From the NCBI GenBank assembly GCA_964369475.1, contig CAYJFK010000013.1:1-41340 (forward strand): a stretch of 41,340 nucleotides of DNA, in the 5' to 3' direction. The notes beneath the pieces were generated by a model that worked only from the letters and a program-made list of their open reading frames with translations, did not search any database and was not told the DNA's origin. A program made the translations under genes and the position numbers. This DNA is from CAYJFK01 sp964369475. Its GTDB lineage: Bacteria > Bacillota > Clostridia > Oscillospirales > Feifaniaceae. Below are positions 23,951 to 32,075 of the stretch, piece by piece; positions within the stretch are counted from its first letter, which is position 1; each line of letters starts with the position of its first letter.

Positions 23951-25527
23951 GAAAGCAGTTTAACAGCATTGTCGATGTTCTCGCCTCGCCATTCGGGAGC
24001 ATCACTGCACCTAAACCCCAAACTACCGACCGTGTGTTAAAATCTACAAAATTAGAGGACATGATTTACAGCGAACTGCGTGTTGATGACACAGATATGG
24101 ACGAACTGGAGAGTGTGGCAAGCCAAAAATTAAGCACTTTTTCTTCGCTCTCTCGTGATGTGTACCAGTCGTTTTATTCGCTGTTACAAAAGAGAGTTGA
24201 TGACGAAAATTTATCTACAACTGCACGCAAACTCAACAGTCGTATTCTCGATCATATCACAGAAAGTGAGAATTATCCGACTATAAAAAACATCTGCGAG
24301 GGTCGTGATTTGCCGGCATATGAGGCGATGAGTGAGTTCATATCTCAAACGGCAAACGAGCTTGACGATTTGCTATCTGATTTAGGTGGCGACAAAGGTT
24401 CGGTCAATACACTTGAAAAGTTGGAGCAAAGCAAAGCCGAGCTTGAAGCGGAGCTTGCGGGCTTGTTGGAGCGATTGAAATCCTCAAAAACTCCCAATGC
24501 TACCTTAGAAAAAGCGGCGGTCAATTCCGCAAACATGTTACATAGTAAACAGCGACAGGTCGAGGCTGTGACAAAACTTGTGGACTTGGGCTTGGCACAG
24601 AACAAGGGGAAAATCACCGCCTTTGTCGCAACTGCAACCGAGGCCGCCAAGGAAAAAGCTGAGGAAGTTCAAAATATCATAGGCGCTTGGGGCGATGGAG
24701 CTGGAAGTATGGAGCGAACTACTGTCAACACGGAACTGCTGAGCATGGTTCGTCAAAACCCCGAATTGATGGACATTTCTAAATATCTCGGACGTTTCCG
24801 TGAGATGTTTGCACAAGGCAAGAAAAACGGCTATGCCTACGGCAGAGGTGAAAAATACTCGTTGGAGCTTGGGCGTGACCTTTCCCGTGCTATAACTTCG
24901 GAGCTTGTTATGCTGTCTACACCAGAAACGATACCGCTGTTTTTGCGGAAATATCAGCGTGGGCAGATAAAGCAGTATCAACGACGTGAACCGATTTTTA
25001 AGGGCTCGGGAGATATCATTTGTTGCCTCGACGAATCCGGCTCTACCAAAGGTGACCTCGCCGCTTGGGGAAAAGCGGTAGCTCTGACTATGCTTGAAAT
25101 TGCAGCGGACGGTGGGCGCAAGTTTGCCCTTATCCACTTTTCGGGCAAAGATAGCTTCAAGACCGATTTGTTCCTGCCAAATGAATACACTATGCAGGAC
25201 AAGCTGAACACTGCCGAGACTTTTCTCGATGGCGGTACAGATTTTGAAACGCCTCTGACAGAAGCGGTTAGGCTTATGACTTACGAGGGCTTTGAAAATG
25301 CCGATGTAGTGTTCATCACAGACGGATTTTGCGATGTGTCAAGCACATTTGCCGAAAGTTTTCGTGAAGTTCAGCTCGAGAAAAAGTTCATTGCTACCGG
25401 CGTTTTGCTTGATAGCGGACAACCGGGCATGGACTTCACCATCGGCGAGTTTTGCTGGGATATCTATAGAACAAGTGAGATGTTTGATGATGACATTGTG
25501 CGTGAGATTGTGAGTAATAGAGTGTAA
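23947..25527 (+). CDS. VWA-domain protein, partner of the MoxR ATPase (CoxE/ViaA-like)
   Basis: 526 residues from the ATG at 23947, which overlaps the preceding stop; an in-frame TTG at 23926 is less likely. The N-terminal 330 residues are helical with coiled-coil-like segments (EKLEQSKAELEAELAGLLERL). The C-terminal VWA domain has a complete MIDAS: DESGST (362-367), GGTDFETP (about 429-436) and VFITDG (about 453-458). Pairs of MoxR ATPase and VWA protein work together on a client, as RavA and ViaA do. Last gene of the first long operon. Confidence 0.85.
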   Translation: MRKQFNSIVDVLASPFGSITAPKPQTTDRVLKSTKLEDMIYSELRVDDTDMDELESVASQKLSTFSSLSRDVYQSFYSLLQKRVDDENLSTTARKLNSRILDHITESENYPTIKNICEGRDLPAYEAMSEFISQTANELDDLLSDLGGDKGSVNTLEKLEQSKAELEAELAGLLERLKSSKTPNATLEKAAVNSANMLHSKQRQVEAVTKLVDLGLAQNKGKITAFVATATEAAKEKAEEVQNIIGAWGDGAGSMERTTVNTELLSMVRQNPELMDISKYLGRFREMFAQGKKNGYAYGRGEKYSLELGRDLSRAITSELVMLSTPETIPLFLRKYQRGQIKQYQRREPIFKGSGDIICCLDESGSTKGDLAAWGKAVALTMLEIAADGGRKFALIHFSGKDSFKTDLFLPNEYTMQDKLNTAETFLDGGTDFETPLTEAVRLMTYEGFENADVVFITDGFCDVSSTFAESFREVQLEKKFIATGVLLDSGQPGMDFTIGEFCWDIYRTSEMFDDDIVREIVSNRV

Positions 25528-25534
25528 TTAAATC

Positions 25535-25572
25535 AAAAAAGATGCTGTACTTTGTGTACGGCATCTTTTTTT
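25535..25572 (+). terminator. Intrinsic terminator ending the first long operon
   Basis: Six A, then GATGCTGTAC (25541-25550), a 5-nt loop, GTACGGCATC and seven T. It may also act on the minus strand. Confidence 0.88.
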
Positions 25573-25607
25573 GCATAAATCATAAGAAAATGTTCATACT
25601 CTCTTTA

Positions 25608-25636
25608 TTGACATTATAACGGTTGACCAGTATAAT
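25608..25636 (+). promoter_or_regulatory. Consensus sigma-A promoter of the HTH/nucleotidyltransferase pair
   Basis: TTGACA (25608-25613), 17-bp spacer, TATAAT (25631-25636): a full consensus match 24 bp before the HTH gene. The transcript leader would be under 20 nt. Confidence 0.85.
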
Positions 25637-25660
25637 AATAGTGAAAGTGGGTGAAACGAC

Positions 25661-26230
25661 ATGTTGTTAAATGACATCATGCAGGAGAAAAAAATCTCTG
25701 CATACAGACTATCTAAAAATAGCGGCATACCATATGCAACGGTAAACGATATATGCAATGGCAAGGCTCGGCTCGAAAAGTGCTCTGCCGAAACCATTTA
25801 CAAAATTTCAAACGCACTGGGTGTTACGATGGAGGCAATTCTTGCACCTTGTTTTGTAAAACGCAGCAGCTTTGAAGTGTTTAAGTCGGGTATTTGCCAC
25901 AGGCTAAAGTCGCTTGGCGATATAGATTTCATTGCAGAGGTGCTCACGAGTAACGATATCCGCAAATATTATCGGCAGAAATGGCACCCTGAAGCATTGT
26001 ATCTGCTCGCTATGCTCGACTATGTCAGCAAGATAAACGGTATCCCTCTGTGCAAGGACTATGACGATTTGCGCAGCTGTAGGCTCAGCGAGACAATCTA
26101 TCCGTCGAGTGTGCGTGCCTCTGCCATTGTTTCGGGGAACAATGCCGTGATAGAACAGGCGCACAGAGCTGCCATCCCGGAGTTTTTACGATTTAACATT
26201 ATAGAAAATGAGGTGCGAAATGTTGTCTGA
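25661..26230 (+). CDS. HTH protein with antitoxin-like layout
   Basis: 189 residues. The N-terminal XRE-type helix-turn-helix is AYRLSKNSGIPYATVNDICNG-like (residues 14-34, two helices around SGIPYAT). The C-terminal 110 residues (DIRKYYRQKWHPEALYLLAMLDYVS onward) have no named domain that I can state. It overlaps the nucleotidyltransferase gene by 11 bp. This order, HTH regulator then nucleotidyltransferase in one transcript, is that of AbiE-like type IV toxin-antitoxin modules. The strong promoter next to the start suggests autorepression. Confidence 0.65.
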   Translation: MLLNDIMQEKKISAYRLSKNSGIPYATVNDICNGKARLEKCSAETIYKISNALGVTMEAILAPCFVKRSSFEVFKSGICHRLKSLGDIDFIAEVLTSNDIRKYYRQKWHPEALYLLAMLDYVSKINGIPLCKDYDDLRSCRLSETIYPSSVRASAIVSGNNAVIEQAHRAAIPEFLRFNIIENEVRNVV

Positions 26231-27098
26231 TGCTGTGTCTTCTTTTACAAAGGACAATCTTGATTTGTACCTTAAAGAGCTTGGAAAGGAATTTCGCAAG
26301 CGAAACGGAAAGACAATGCCCGCTGAAATCATACTAATCGGTGGTGCGGCCATACTTGCAAGTTACGGATTTCGTGAGAGCACGACAGACGTGGATGCGG
26401 TGATACGGGCAAGCGGTGCTATGAAAGAGGCCATCAACCATGTTGGTGATAGATTTGGTCTTCCTAACGGTTGGTTAAATTCGGACTTCACAAAAACGAG
26501 TTCGTACTCCGACAAACTGATTGAAATTTCCGTACCATACAGAACTTTTTCAAATGTGCTTCAGGTGCGAACGGTATCGGGTGCATATTTGGTCGCAATG
26601 AAACTGCGTGCGGGTCGAGCGTTCAAGCATGACCTTTCCGATATCATAGGGGTTTTGTATGAGCATCATCAAGCAGGTACATCGCTTACACTGAACGAGA
26701 TTCGGGAAGCGGTTCATACCCTCTATGGGGAGTGGGACGCTATTGCGCAAGATATGCAGCATTTTATAGAAAACGTGATGGAACAGGCTGATTTTGAGGC
26801 TATATATAACGAGCTCAAAGCGGAGGAAGAAAAATCAAAGGATATTTTAATTGAGTTTCAGGAAAGCTATCCCGGCGTTGTAAATACACAAAATGCAAGT
26901 GATATTCTTGAAACACTTAAAAAGCAAAAGGAAACTGCGGCACCCTCTGCCGATGAAGAAAGTGTCAAAGACTCTCACCTATCATCCCATGACCTTTCAG
27001 AATTATATGCAGAATTGGAAAAAGGTCTGCAGGATGAACGTGCCGGTAATGTGACGGACTTTGATGATGCTATGGCAGAAATTAAAGAAAAACTGTAA
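26220..27098 (+). CDS. Nucleotidyltransferase-fold protein (DUF6036-like), probable toxin of a TA pair
   Basis: 292 residues from the ATG at 26220, which has GAGGTG 4 nt upstream; an ATG at 26208 lacks a ribosome site. The polymerase-beta-like core is EIILIGGAAILASYGFR followed by STTDVDAVI, giving the GG and D-x-D metal-binding residues. The C terminus ends in an acidic helix, DFDDAMAEIKEKL. Such enzymes in AbiE-type systems transfer nucleotides to RNA or protein. Toxicity is inferred from the partner gene. It ends only about 10 bp before control module B. Confidence 0.65.
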   Translation: MLSDAVSSFTKDNLDLYLKELGKEFRKRNGKTMPAEIILIGGAAILASYGFRESTTDVDAVIRASGAMKEAINHVGDRFGLPNGWLNSDFTKTSSYSDKLIEISVPYRTFSNVLQVRTVSGAYLVAMKLRAGRAFKHDLSDIIGVLYEHHQAGTSLTLNEIREAVHTLYGEWDAIAQDMQHFIENVMEQADFEAIYNELKAEEEKSKDILIEFQESYPGVVNTQNASDILETLKKQKETAAPSADEESVKDSHLSSHDLSELYAELEKGLQDERAGNVTDFDDAMAEIKEKL

Positions 27099-27109
27099 CG
27101 ACTATCCCC

Positions 27110-27155
27110 CTTGCGGTAACCGCAAGTTTACAAACTCACCCCCATACTATATAAT
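27110..27155 (+). promoter_or_regulatory. Control module B: palindrome plus sigma-A promoter
   Basis: The palindrome CTTGCGGTAACCGCAAG (27110-27126), TTTACA (27127-27132), a 17-bp spacer and TATAAT (27150-27155). It is the same as module A except in the spacer. Predicted transcription start near 27162. Confidence 0.8.
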
Positions 27156-27162
27156 GAACTTG

Positions 27163-27210
27163 TATTTTAGGGCGGAGCATTTTAAGGGCGGAGCTATTTT
27201 AGGGCGGAAG
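27163..27210 (+). repeat. Three tandem 16-nt repeats in leader B
   Basis: Units 27163-27178, 27179-27194 and 27195-27210, identical to the three units in leader A, each with GGGCGGA at the same offset. Confidence 0.85.
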
Positions 27211-27263
27211 GAAAAAAGTCAGGGGCGAAGTGCGCCTTGCAGTAAGCAGGTGTAAGTCCCACT

Positions 27264-27350
27264 ACCGCAATGAACGACCGAGAATACGAAATACAAAAGG
27301 ACACAAGAAGATCGTAATTTACCCAATTCGGGTGATTGCGGTCTTTTTTT
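27264..27350 (+). terminator. Intrinsic terminator of leader B
   Basis: ACCGCAAT (27264-27271) pairs with ATTGCGGT (27335-27342); the T-run is 27344-27350. The inner helix (CCGA with TCGG) is weaker than in leader A. It lies 30 bp before the JAMM gene. Confidence 0.75.
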
Positions 27351-27380
27351 GCGTCCAAATAAAAACAGGAGGAACAGAAC

Positions 27381-28643
27381 ATGAGTGAACTGGAAAACAG
27401 CATGAACTTTGGCGAGATGATGGACGATGGTCTTGACATCGACGCTATCTTCGGTGGAGGCGGTGACACGGAGGAAACCGCTAACCCCTTTGCCGATGCA
27501 TCCAAAGCCAGTGAGCCTACTGTGCAGGAAAATACCCCGACAGCACAAGAACCCACTCCACAAGAGGCCGAACAAAATCTGTTTGCCGCATTTGATGTTG
27601 CGAGCACAGCACCGACGAAACAAGTTGTAGCACAATCCTCACTATCTCTCTTTGACAAACCTCCCGTATTTTCATACGGTGGTGCAAAGGAGAGCATCGA
27701 GGACGGCGCACAGACCTTTGAAGATTTGCGTATCGCAAAGGCGGACGATTTCCCCGAACTTGAGGACGGAAAAGCAGTGTCATGGACAGTCAAATACGGC
27801 GCTGTGACACAGAGCATTACCGACCCCAAGGGCAAGACCATTGCACAGGTCAAGGAGGAAATTGAGAAGTCTAAGCCGTTTTTGACAGGACTGCAAAAAG
27901 CAAAAGACAAGGACAAAAACCCCGACTGCCTTGTCACCCCAACGGTCAAAGCCAAAAGCAAGGGTATCGCCTCTTACAAAGGTGTGTTCCCTACGCTTGA
28001 AGACGCGAGGGTATCGGACAAGGTCATTTGCCTCATTCCTGCAAAAGATGGGCAGACCTATGAGGTGCGTCGTACTGAAATGGGCGAGTTCATTGCACCA
28101 AAGAGCAATATTATCGAGTTTTCAGAGGTAAGAGCCGGGTTCTCCCCGGCTCTCCCTCTCATTCCTCGTGAGCTTATGGGGCAGATTATCAGCTTTTTTC
28201 GCAGTTTCATGAACGAAACAGCGGAGGATGAGGCGCTTGCTTACATTTACTGGGATAGGCAAAACCAAGAGTTTGTGCCCTTTATCCCCAAACAACGGGT
28301 GTCCAAAGCGAGTATCTATGCCGAAACGGAGGGCAACACCTTGCCCGAGGAAAGGTACTTGCACTATGCGGACATCCACTCACACAACAGTATGCGTGCA
28401 GGTTTTTCCGCTGTTGATGACAAAGATGAGCGTGCCACTAAGCTGTACATCGTGCTCGGTAGGCTGGATAGATTTTATCCGTCCATCGCCGCACGGGTGT
28501 CCTGTGGTGGTACATATCTGCCCATTGACCCCGAGCTTGTCATTGAGGGTATCGGCGAGGATTTTCCGACGCAGTGGCTGGATAAGGTCACAAGAGAAAA
28601 GACCGCACTCCCGACAGCTACAATTTTCGGGGACTTGTTATGA
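27381..28643 (+). CDS. JAMM/JAB metalloprotease with candidate ubiquitin-like segment (PRTRC-type)
   Basis: 420 residues in three parts. Residues 1-95 are acidic and disordered-looking. Residues about 131-200 contain AVSWTVKYGAVTQSITDPKG, then KTIAQVKEEIEKSKPFLTG, a strand-turn-strand-helix pattern like the first half of a beta-grasp (ubiquitin-like) fold; this is my inference. Residues about 260-390 are the JAB domain with HSHNSMRAGFSAVD (333-346), the complete HxH-x7-S-x2-D zinc motif of JAMM peptidases. These cleave isopeptide bonds of ubiquitin-like proteins. The next gene, with an ATGA overlap, is the E1-like ThiF. A JAB-ThiF pair is the core of the PRTRC cassette known from plasmids. 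Confidence 0.8.
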   Translation: MSELENSMNFGEMMDDGLDIDAIFGGGGDTEETANPFADASKASEPTVQENTPTAQEPTPQEAEQNLFAAFDVASTAPTKQVVAQSSLSLFDKPPVFSYGGAKESIEDGAQTFEDLRIAKADDFPELEDGKAVSWTVKYGAVTQSITDPKGKTIAQVKEEIEKSKPFLTGLQKAKDKDKNPDCLVTPTVKAKSKGIASYKGVFPTLEDARVSDKVICLIPAKDGQTYEVRRTEMGEFIAPKSNIIEFSEVRAGFSPALPLIPRELMGQIISFFRSFMNETAEDEALAYIYWDRQNQEFVPFIPKQRVSKASIYAETEGNTLPEERYLHYADIHSHNSMRAGFSAVDDKDERATKLYIVLGRLDRFYPSIAARVSCGGTYLPIDPELVIEGIGEDFPTQWLDKVTREKTALPTATIFGDLL

Positions 28644-29401
28644 AGTTTTCTACAACTCGTCCTGTGAAAGTAGTCATGCTCGGAGCCGGTGGCACAGGTG
28701 GGCACATTGCACCACACCTCTATAGGCTGCTGTATGCACTGGAGCGTCCCGTTCGGTTCATCCTCTGCGACGGTGATGTTGTCGAGCAGAAAAACCTTGT
28801 CAGACAAAACTTCACACCGGCAGATTTAGGCAAAAACAAGGCGAAGGTCATAGCGGAACGCTATTCGTCTGTATTTGGTTTGGAAACAGAATATGTACCG
28901 AATTTTGTGGAGAGCGAAGCCGAACTTACAAGCCTTATAACTCCGAGAGAATGGCGCAGTGGGTATTATCCCAATCATGTTGTCACCACCGAACAGGTTA
29001 TTTTAATCGGTGCTGTGGACAACAACAAAAGCCGAAAACTTTGCCATGAGGTGTTCTACAAGAGTAAAGAGCTAATCTACATCGACAGCGGTAACGGTGA
29101 ACATACTGGGCAAGTCGTGTGCGGTATTCGCAGTGGCAATCGGACGATGTATCGCCCAATAGGTGCGGTATATCCAGATGTACTGCAAGACACCGACAAA
29201 TTCCCGACCGAACTCTCTTGTGCGGAAGCCTCGGTTTCTGCACCACAGAGTATTACTGCCAATATCATGGCGGCAACCGCTGTTCTGAGCATCGTCTACA
29301 ACATTTTAACCTTAGGTGAGAGCCGTGTTCGGCAACTTACCTTTGCAACAACTTCTGTAAACATGAAATCAACATTACAAAAAAGGAGAGCGAAAAAATG
29401 A
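28640..29401 (+). CDS. ThiF/E1-like adenylating enzyme (PRTRC-type)
   Basis: 253 residues. The nucleotide-binding loop is GAGGTGGH (15-22). It is followed by DGDVVEQKNLVRQNF (44-58) with the adenylation Asp, Arg and Gln, then DLGKNKA, and GAVDNNKSR (123-131) with the metal-binding Asp, all canonical for ThiF/MoeB/E1 enzymes. LSCAEAS places Cys193 where a catalytic thioester cysteine would be expected. E1-like enzymes adenylate the C terminus of a ubiquitin-like protein. It overlaps the JAMM gene upstream and the next gene downstream by ATGA, so the three are made together. Confidence 0.88.
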   Translation: MKFSTTRPVKVVMLGAGGTGGHIAPHLYRLLYALERPVRFILCDGDVVEQKNLVRQNFTPADLGKNKAKVIAERYSSVFGLETEYVPNFVESEAELTSLITPREWRSGYYPNHVVTTEQVILIGAVDNNKSRKLCHEVFYKSKELIYIDSGNGEHTGQVVCGIRSGNRTMYRPIGAVYPDVLQDTDKFPTELSCAEASVSAPQSITANIMAATAVLSIVYNILTLGESRVRQLTFATTSVNMKSTLQKRRAKK

Positions 29402-30156
29402 AAACTATCTACATTCCCAAAGGTGAAAGTGTGCGTTTCGAGCGCCTCACCACCGAGAAGCTCATTGTCAAAGGAAGCCTTACCGTCACTTACGGTATCA
29501 AGGCGAAAAGTATCAGCGGAAATGGCGTTATAAATGCAGGAAGCATATCTGCGGACAGTATCTGCGCCGATGATTTGGAGAGCGGTACTATCATTTGCGG
29601 CAAGCTGATTGCAAAGCGTGTCAGCGCACCCGAAGTGTTCGCTTCAGAGTGCATGGCTGTGTCATCTTTTCTTTCAGCCGCCTATGTCGAGACACCAAAA
29701 TTGACGGTCGCTATCAGTGAAATTGATGAGGTCAAAGTCGATGAGCTTATTAACCTCAAACCCAAAAGTCGCAGTTTGCTTGGTACACTCATAGCATCGG
29801 CATGGCAATCTTTTTGGCTGTCGCTGACAACTGAGCCGATTGATGCAGACTATGAGGAACTTGACGAAGATGAACCTGCTGAGGAAACGTCTGACAAAGC
29901 CGAGCCAACCGTTGACCCTGTGGTCAAAGAGGAAATCGTCAAGACAGTGCGTGAGATTATGGAACAAAGCACTGCACAAAATGCGCCTGCTACTTCTATG
30001 GTTGACGATGCGGATTTTGAACTAAAGCGCATGATCGCCATGTTCAAACTGTGCCGAGATAACGGTTGCACCCTAAAGGTTATCCCGGGGACACCCGAGG
30101 AAAATGCACCTATCTTTGACTTTGAAACTGAAACTGTAATACGCCCTGCGGCGTGA
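29398..30156 (+). CDS. Bactofilin-like beta-helix protein with acidic linker
   Basis: 252 residues. Residues 18-115 are a run of short hydrophobic strands (LIVKGSLTV, AKSISGNGVI, NAGSISADSI, TIICGKLIAKRV), the periodic pattern of bactofilin-type right-handed beta-helices. A hydrophobic patch (SAWQSFWLSL, 134-143), an acidic linker (148-175) and a C-terminal helical part follow. Bactofilins polymerise into filaments and scaffold other proteins. If correct, this could scaffold the E1/JAMM proteins, an idea based only on its ATGA-coupled position. It may instead be an unrelated repeat protein. Confidence 0.5.
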   Translation: MKTIYIPKGESVRFERLTTEKLIVKGSLTVTYGIKAKSISGNGVINAGSISADSICADDLESGTIICGKLIAKRVSAPEVFASECMAVSSFLSAAYVETPKLTVAISEIDEVKVDELINLKPKSRSLLGTLIASAWQSFWLSLTTEPIDADYEELDEDEPAEETSDKAEPTVDPVVKEEIVKTVREIMEQSTAQNAPATSMVDDADFELKRMIAMFKLCRDNGCTLKVIPGTPEENAPIFDFETETVIRPAA

Positions 30157-30166
30157 ACAATTGTGT

Positions 30167-30190
30167 GGCAAGGGGCGTGTGCTCCTTGCC
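30167..30190 (+). other. GC-rich hairpin after the bactofilin-like gene
   Basis: GGCAAGGGGC (30167-30176), loop GTGT, GCTCCTTGCC (30181-30190), ten pairs including one G-T, followed by CTCTTAAAA. It closely resembles the hairpin at 23733-23755 in apical sequence and in the 3' flank. Confidence 0.6.
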
Positions 30191-30218
30191 CTCTTAAAAT
30201 ATGAATGGAGGAATAATT

Positions 30219-30665
30219 ATGTCTGTAAAATCACAAGAAAACAATATGCGTCGCCTTGGCGAACTGCTCTCAAACGACCTCGGCTACATTTGGGGTGAGC
30301 GTGAAAGCGGCCCCAACGGCGCCAAAAAAGTCTTTCTCAATGTGGGGAAATCATTTCTTCGTGCCCTTGCCAAAGATTTAGGTCTTCGTGATAGCAAGGT
30401 GTACGCCAACGCCGCCGGTATCGCCGTTTCGGGTGAATGCTGCCTCAGCGGTATGTGGGAGGACAGCGGTGTTTACATCTGCATCTCACAATTTACAGGT
30501 ATGCGCAATGTACTGCTGTATCGGACAATTCGCAACATGCAAGATTTCAAAGGCGGATACAATAGGTTTATCGGGCGCAGTGAATTGATGAACATGAGCT
30601 ATTCGGAACTACTGGAGCGCCTTGGCGATTTGCGAAAGGATGGCGCTTATGAACGAGCAGCATAA
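30219..30665 (+). CDS. Hypothetical protein
   Basis: 148 residues from the ATG at 30219; an in-frame ATG at 30201 precedes the GGAGG and is rejected. The sequence opens MSVKSQENNMRRLGELLSND and has no recognised domain. The central part (ANAAGIAVSGECCLSGMWED then VYICISQF) is beta-rich; the C terminus is helical. The stop lies 17 bp inside the methyltransferase gene, so the two are coupled. Confidence 0.55.
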   Translation: MSVKSQENNMRRLGELLSNDLGYIWGERESGPNGAKKVFLNVGKSFLRALAKDLGLRDSKVYANAAGIAVSGECCLSGMWEDSGVYICISQFTGMRNVLLYRTIRNMQDFKGGYNRFIGRSELMNMSYSELLERLGDLRKDGAYERAA

Positions 30666-32061
30666 TCCCGAGCTTCGCCACTACGCCACCGAAAGTCTTC
30701 GTGATGCACGCAATACCATTTCTCGTGCAAGCACCGAACTGCTTACAACCCGAGCGAGGGTTGAAAAGTACATATCAAGCGATGTGGAGCGAGCAAAGGA
30801 CAGCTATATCGAGCTACAAAAAGTGCAAAAGCGTATTCTAAAAGCCTTTGCCGATGCAAGGCTCGCCCTGCTTGAGATGGAGGAATACTCCCTTGCGAAC
30901 ATGGCAGGTAAATTGCGAGATGGATTTTCTAAGTTTAACCTGATGTCCAAGGCATACAAACCCGTGTATGAGGCACTTATCGGCTTTACAAAAAAGCTAC
31001 CCGAGAGCACAGATACGGTGAATGCACAGGTCATCGGTAGGCTGATGAACAATGTCCGCATGGGCTATTACCCGACAGAGGAAACGAATATCCGCTACAT
31101 CACCGAGGGGATAAAATTCCCAGATGGTGTGACGACAAATCTGTTCGACCCTTGTTGCGGTTGCGGCAAAGCACTTAGACAAATGGCAGAGGGTAACAAC
31201 TGCTTCGCTTTCGGCATGGAGCTTGACGAACACCGTGCGGAGGAGGCGCAAATTAGACTGCACCGTGTCGGTATCGGCAGCTTTTTCCACAGTAGAATTA
31301 GTAGCGAGGCCTTTCATCTGCTACTTCTCAACCCACCATACCTGTCGGTTCTGACCGAGGGTGGTGGTCGCACAAGGAGCGAAAAACGCTTTTTGATTGA
31401 GTGCATAGGCAATCTGATGATGGGCGGTTTGCTCGTCTATATCATTCCGTATTATAGGCTGACCGCCGACATTTGCCGTATTCTAAGCGACAACTTCGAG
31501 GACATCACCGTTTGGAGATTTACTGACAGTGAGTTTTCAAAGTTTAAGCAAGTGGCGGTGCTTGGTACACGAAAAAAGCGAGCAGACGATGCTGAAACTG
31601 CGGCGAAATTAGAAGAGCTGTCGTACTCGCCTATGAGCTTGCCGTGTATTTCCGAAATCGAAGCTCAGCGATACATTTTGCCCGATACGCTCAAAAAAGT
31701 GGAGATTTTCAAGGGCGAAAGGTTCAACGAAAAGGAACTGGAGCGTCAGCTCACTCGATCGGACAGCATAAAAAAGCTCATGAACATGAAAAGCGACCTC
31801 GACTCAGGCGATAAGAAGCCGCTTTTGCCACTGTCCATCGGACAGATTGGTCTAGTCGGTGGCTCGGGCATGATTAACGGACTGATCGAATGCGACACCC
31901 CTCATATTATTAAAGGTCGCATTGTCAAGGTCAAGACTATCGAGCGTGATGAACAGTATAGTGCTAATGGTAGCCGTATCGGCGCTGAAATTAAGGAAGT
32001 TATAAGCAACAAAATGGTATTCAATGTCCTAACCCCCGATGGATTTAAGGCATTGACATAG
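30649..32061 (+). CDS. N6-adenine-type DNA methyltransferase (DUF6094-like)
   Basis: 470 residues from the ATG at 30649 with AAAGGA 8 nt upstream; the frame is open from a TTG at 30622, which lacks a ribosome site. Residues 1-120 form a long helical, coiled-coil-like region. GYYPTEE leads into motif I FDPCCGCGKA (166-175), and the catalytic motif is NPPY (228-231), as in N6-adenine methyltransferases. The C-terminal third has no named fold. Its role may be self-marking against host restriction or an epigenetic switch for the element. No cognate nuclease is adjacent. Confidence 0.78.
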   Translation: MNEQHNPELRHYATESLRDARNTISRASTELLTTRARVEKYISSDVERAKDSYIELQKVQKRILKAFADARLALLEMEEYSLANMAGKLRDGFSKFNLMSKAYKPVYEALIGFTKKLPESTDTVNAQVIGRLMNNVRMGYYPTEETNIRYITEGIKFPDGVTTNLFDPCCGCGKALRQMAEGNNCFAFGMELDEHRAEEAQIRLHRVGIGSFFHSRISSEAFHLLLLNPPYLSVLTEGGGRTRSEKRFLIECIGNLMMGGLLVYIIPYYRLTADICRILSDNFEDITVWRFTDSEFSKFKQVAVLGTRKKRADDAETAAKLEELSYSPMSLPCISEIEAQRYILPDTLKKVEIFKGERFNEKELERQLTRSDSIKKLMNMKSDLDSGDKKPLLPLSIGQIGLVGGSGMINGLIECDTPHIIKGRIVKVKTIERDEQYSANGSRIGAEIKEVISNKMVFNVLTPDGFKALT

Positions 32062-32075
32062 AAGGAGGATTATTT

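Larger units (their letters stand above)
27162..27350 (+). ncRNA. Candidate structured leader RNA or attenuator, copy B
   Basis: About 189 nt, colinear with leader A: identical repeat block, GGGCGAAGTGCGCCTTG stem, GCAGGTGTAAGTCCC segment, and terminal stem with poly-T. Differences from A cluster in the promoter spacer, the terminator loop and near the T-run. One difference in the small stem (CAAGG to CAGGG) keeps pairing. The gene it precedes (JAMM protein) is unrelated to the gene after leader A, so the module was duplicated as a control element rather than with its gene. Confidence 0.65.

Noticed and set aside
27194..27961. Minus-strand reading frames with a shared AYCKAHFA-type ending at both leaders (15725-15937 and 27194-27961).
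   Set aside because: They are antisense to the conserved leader RNA and the start of the JAMM gene; their similarity is explained by the duplicated leader. No ribosome site supports them.
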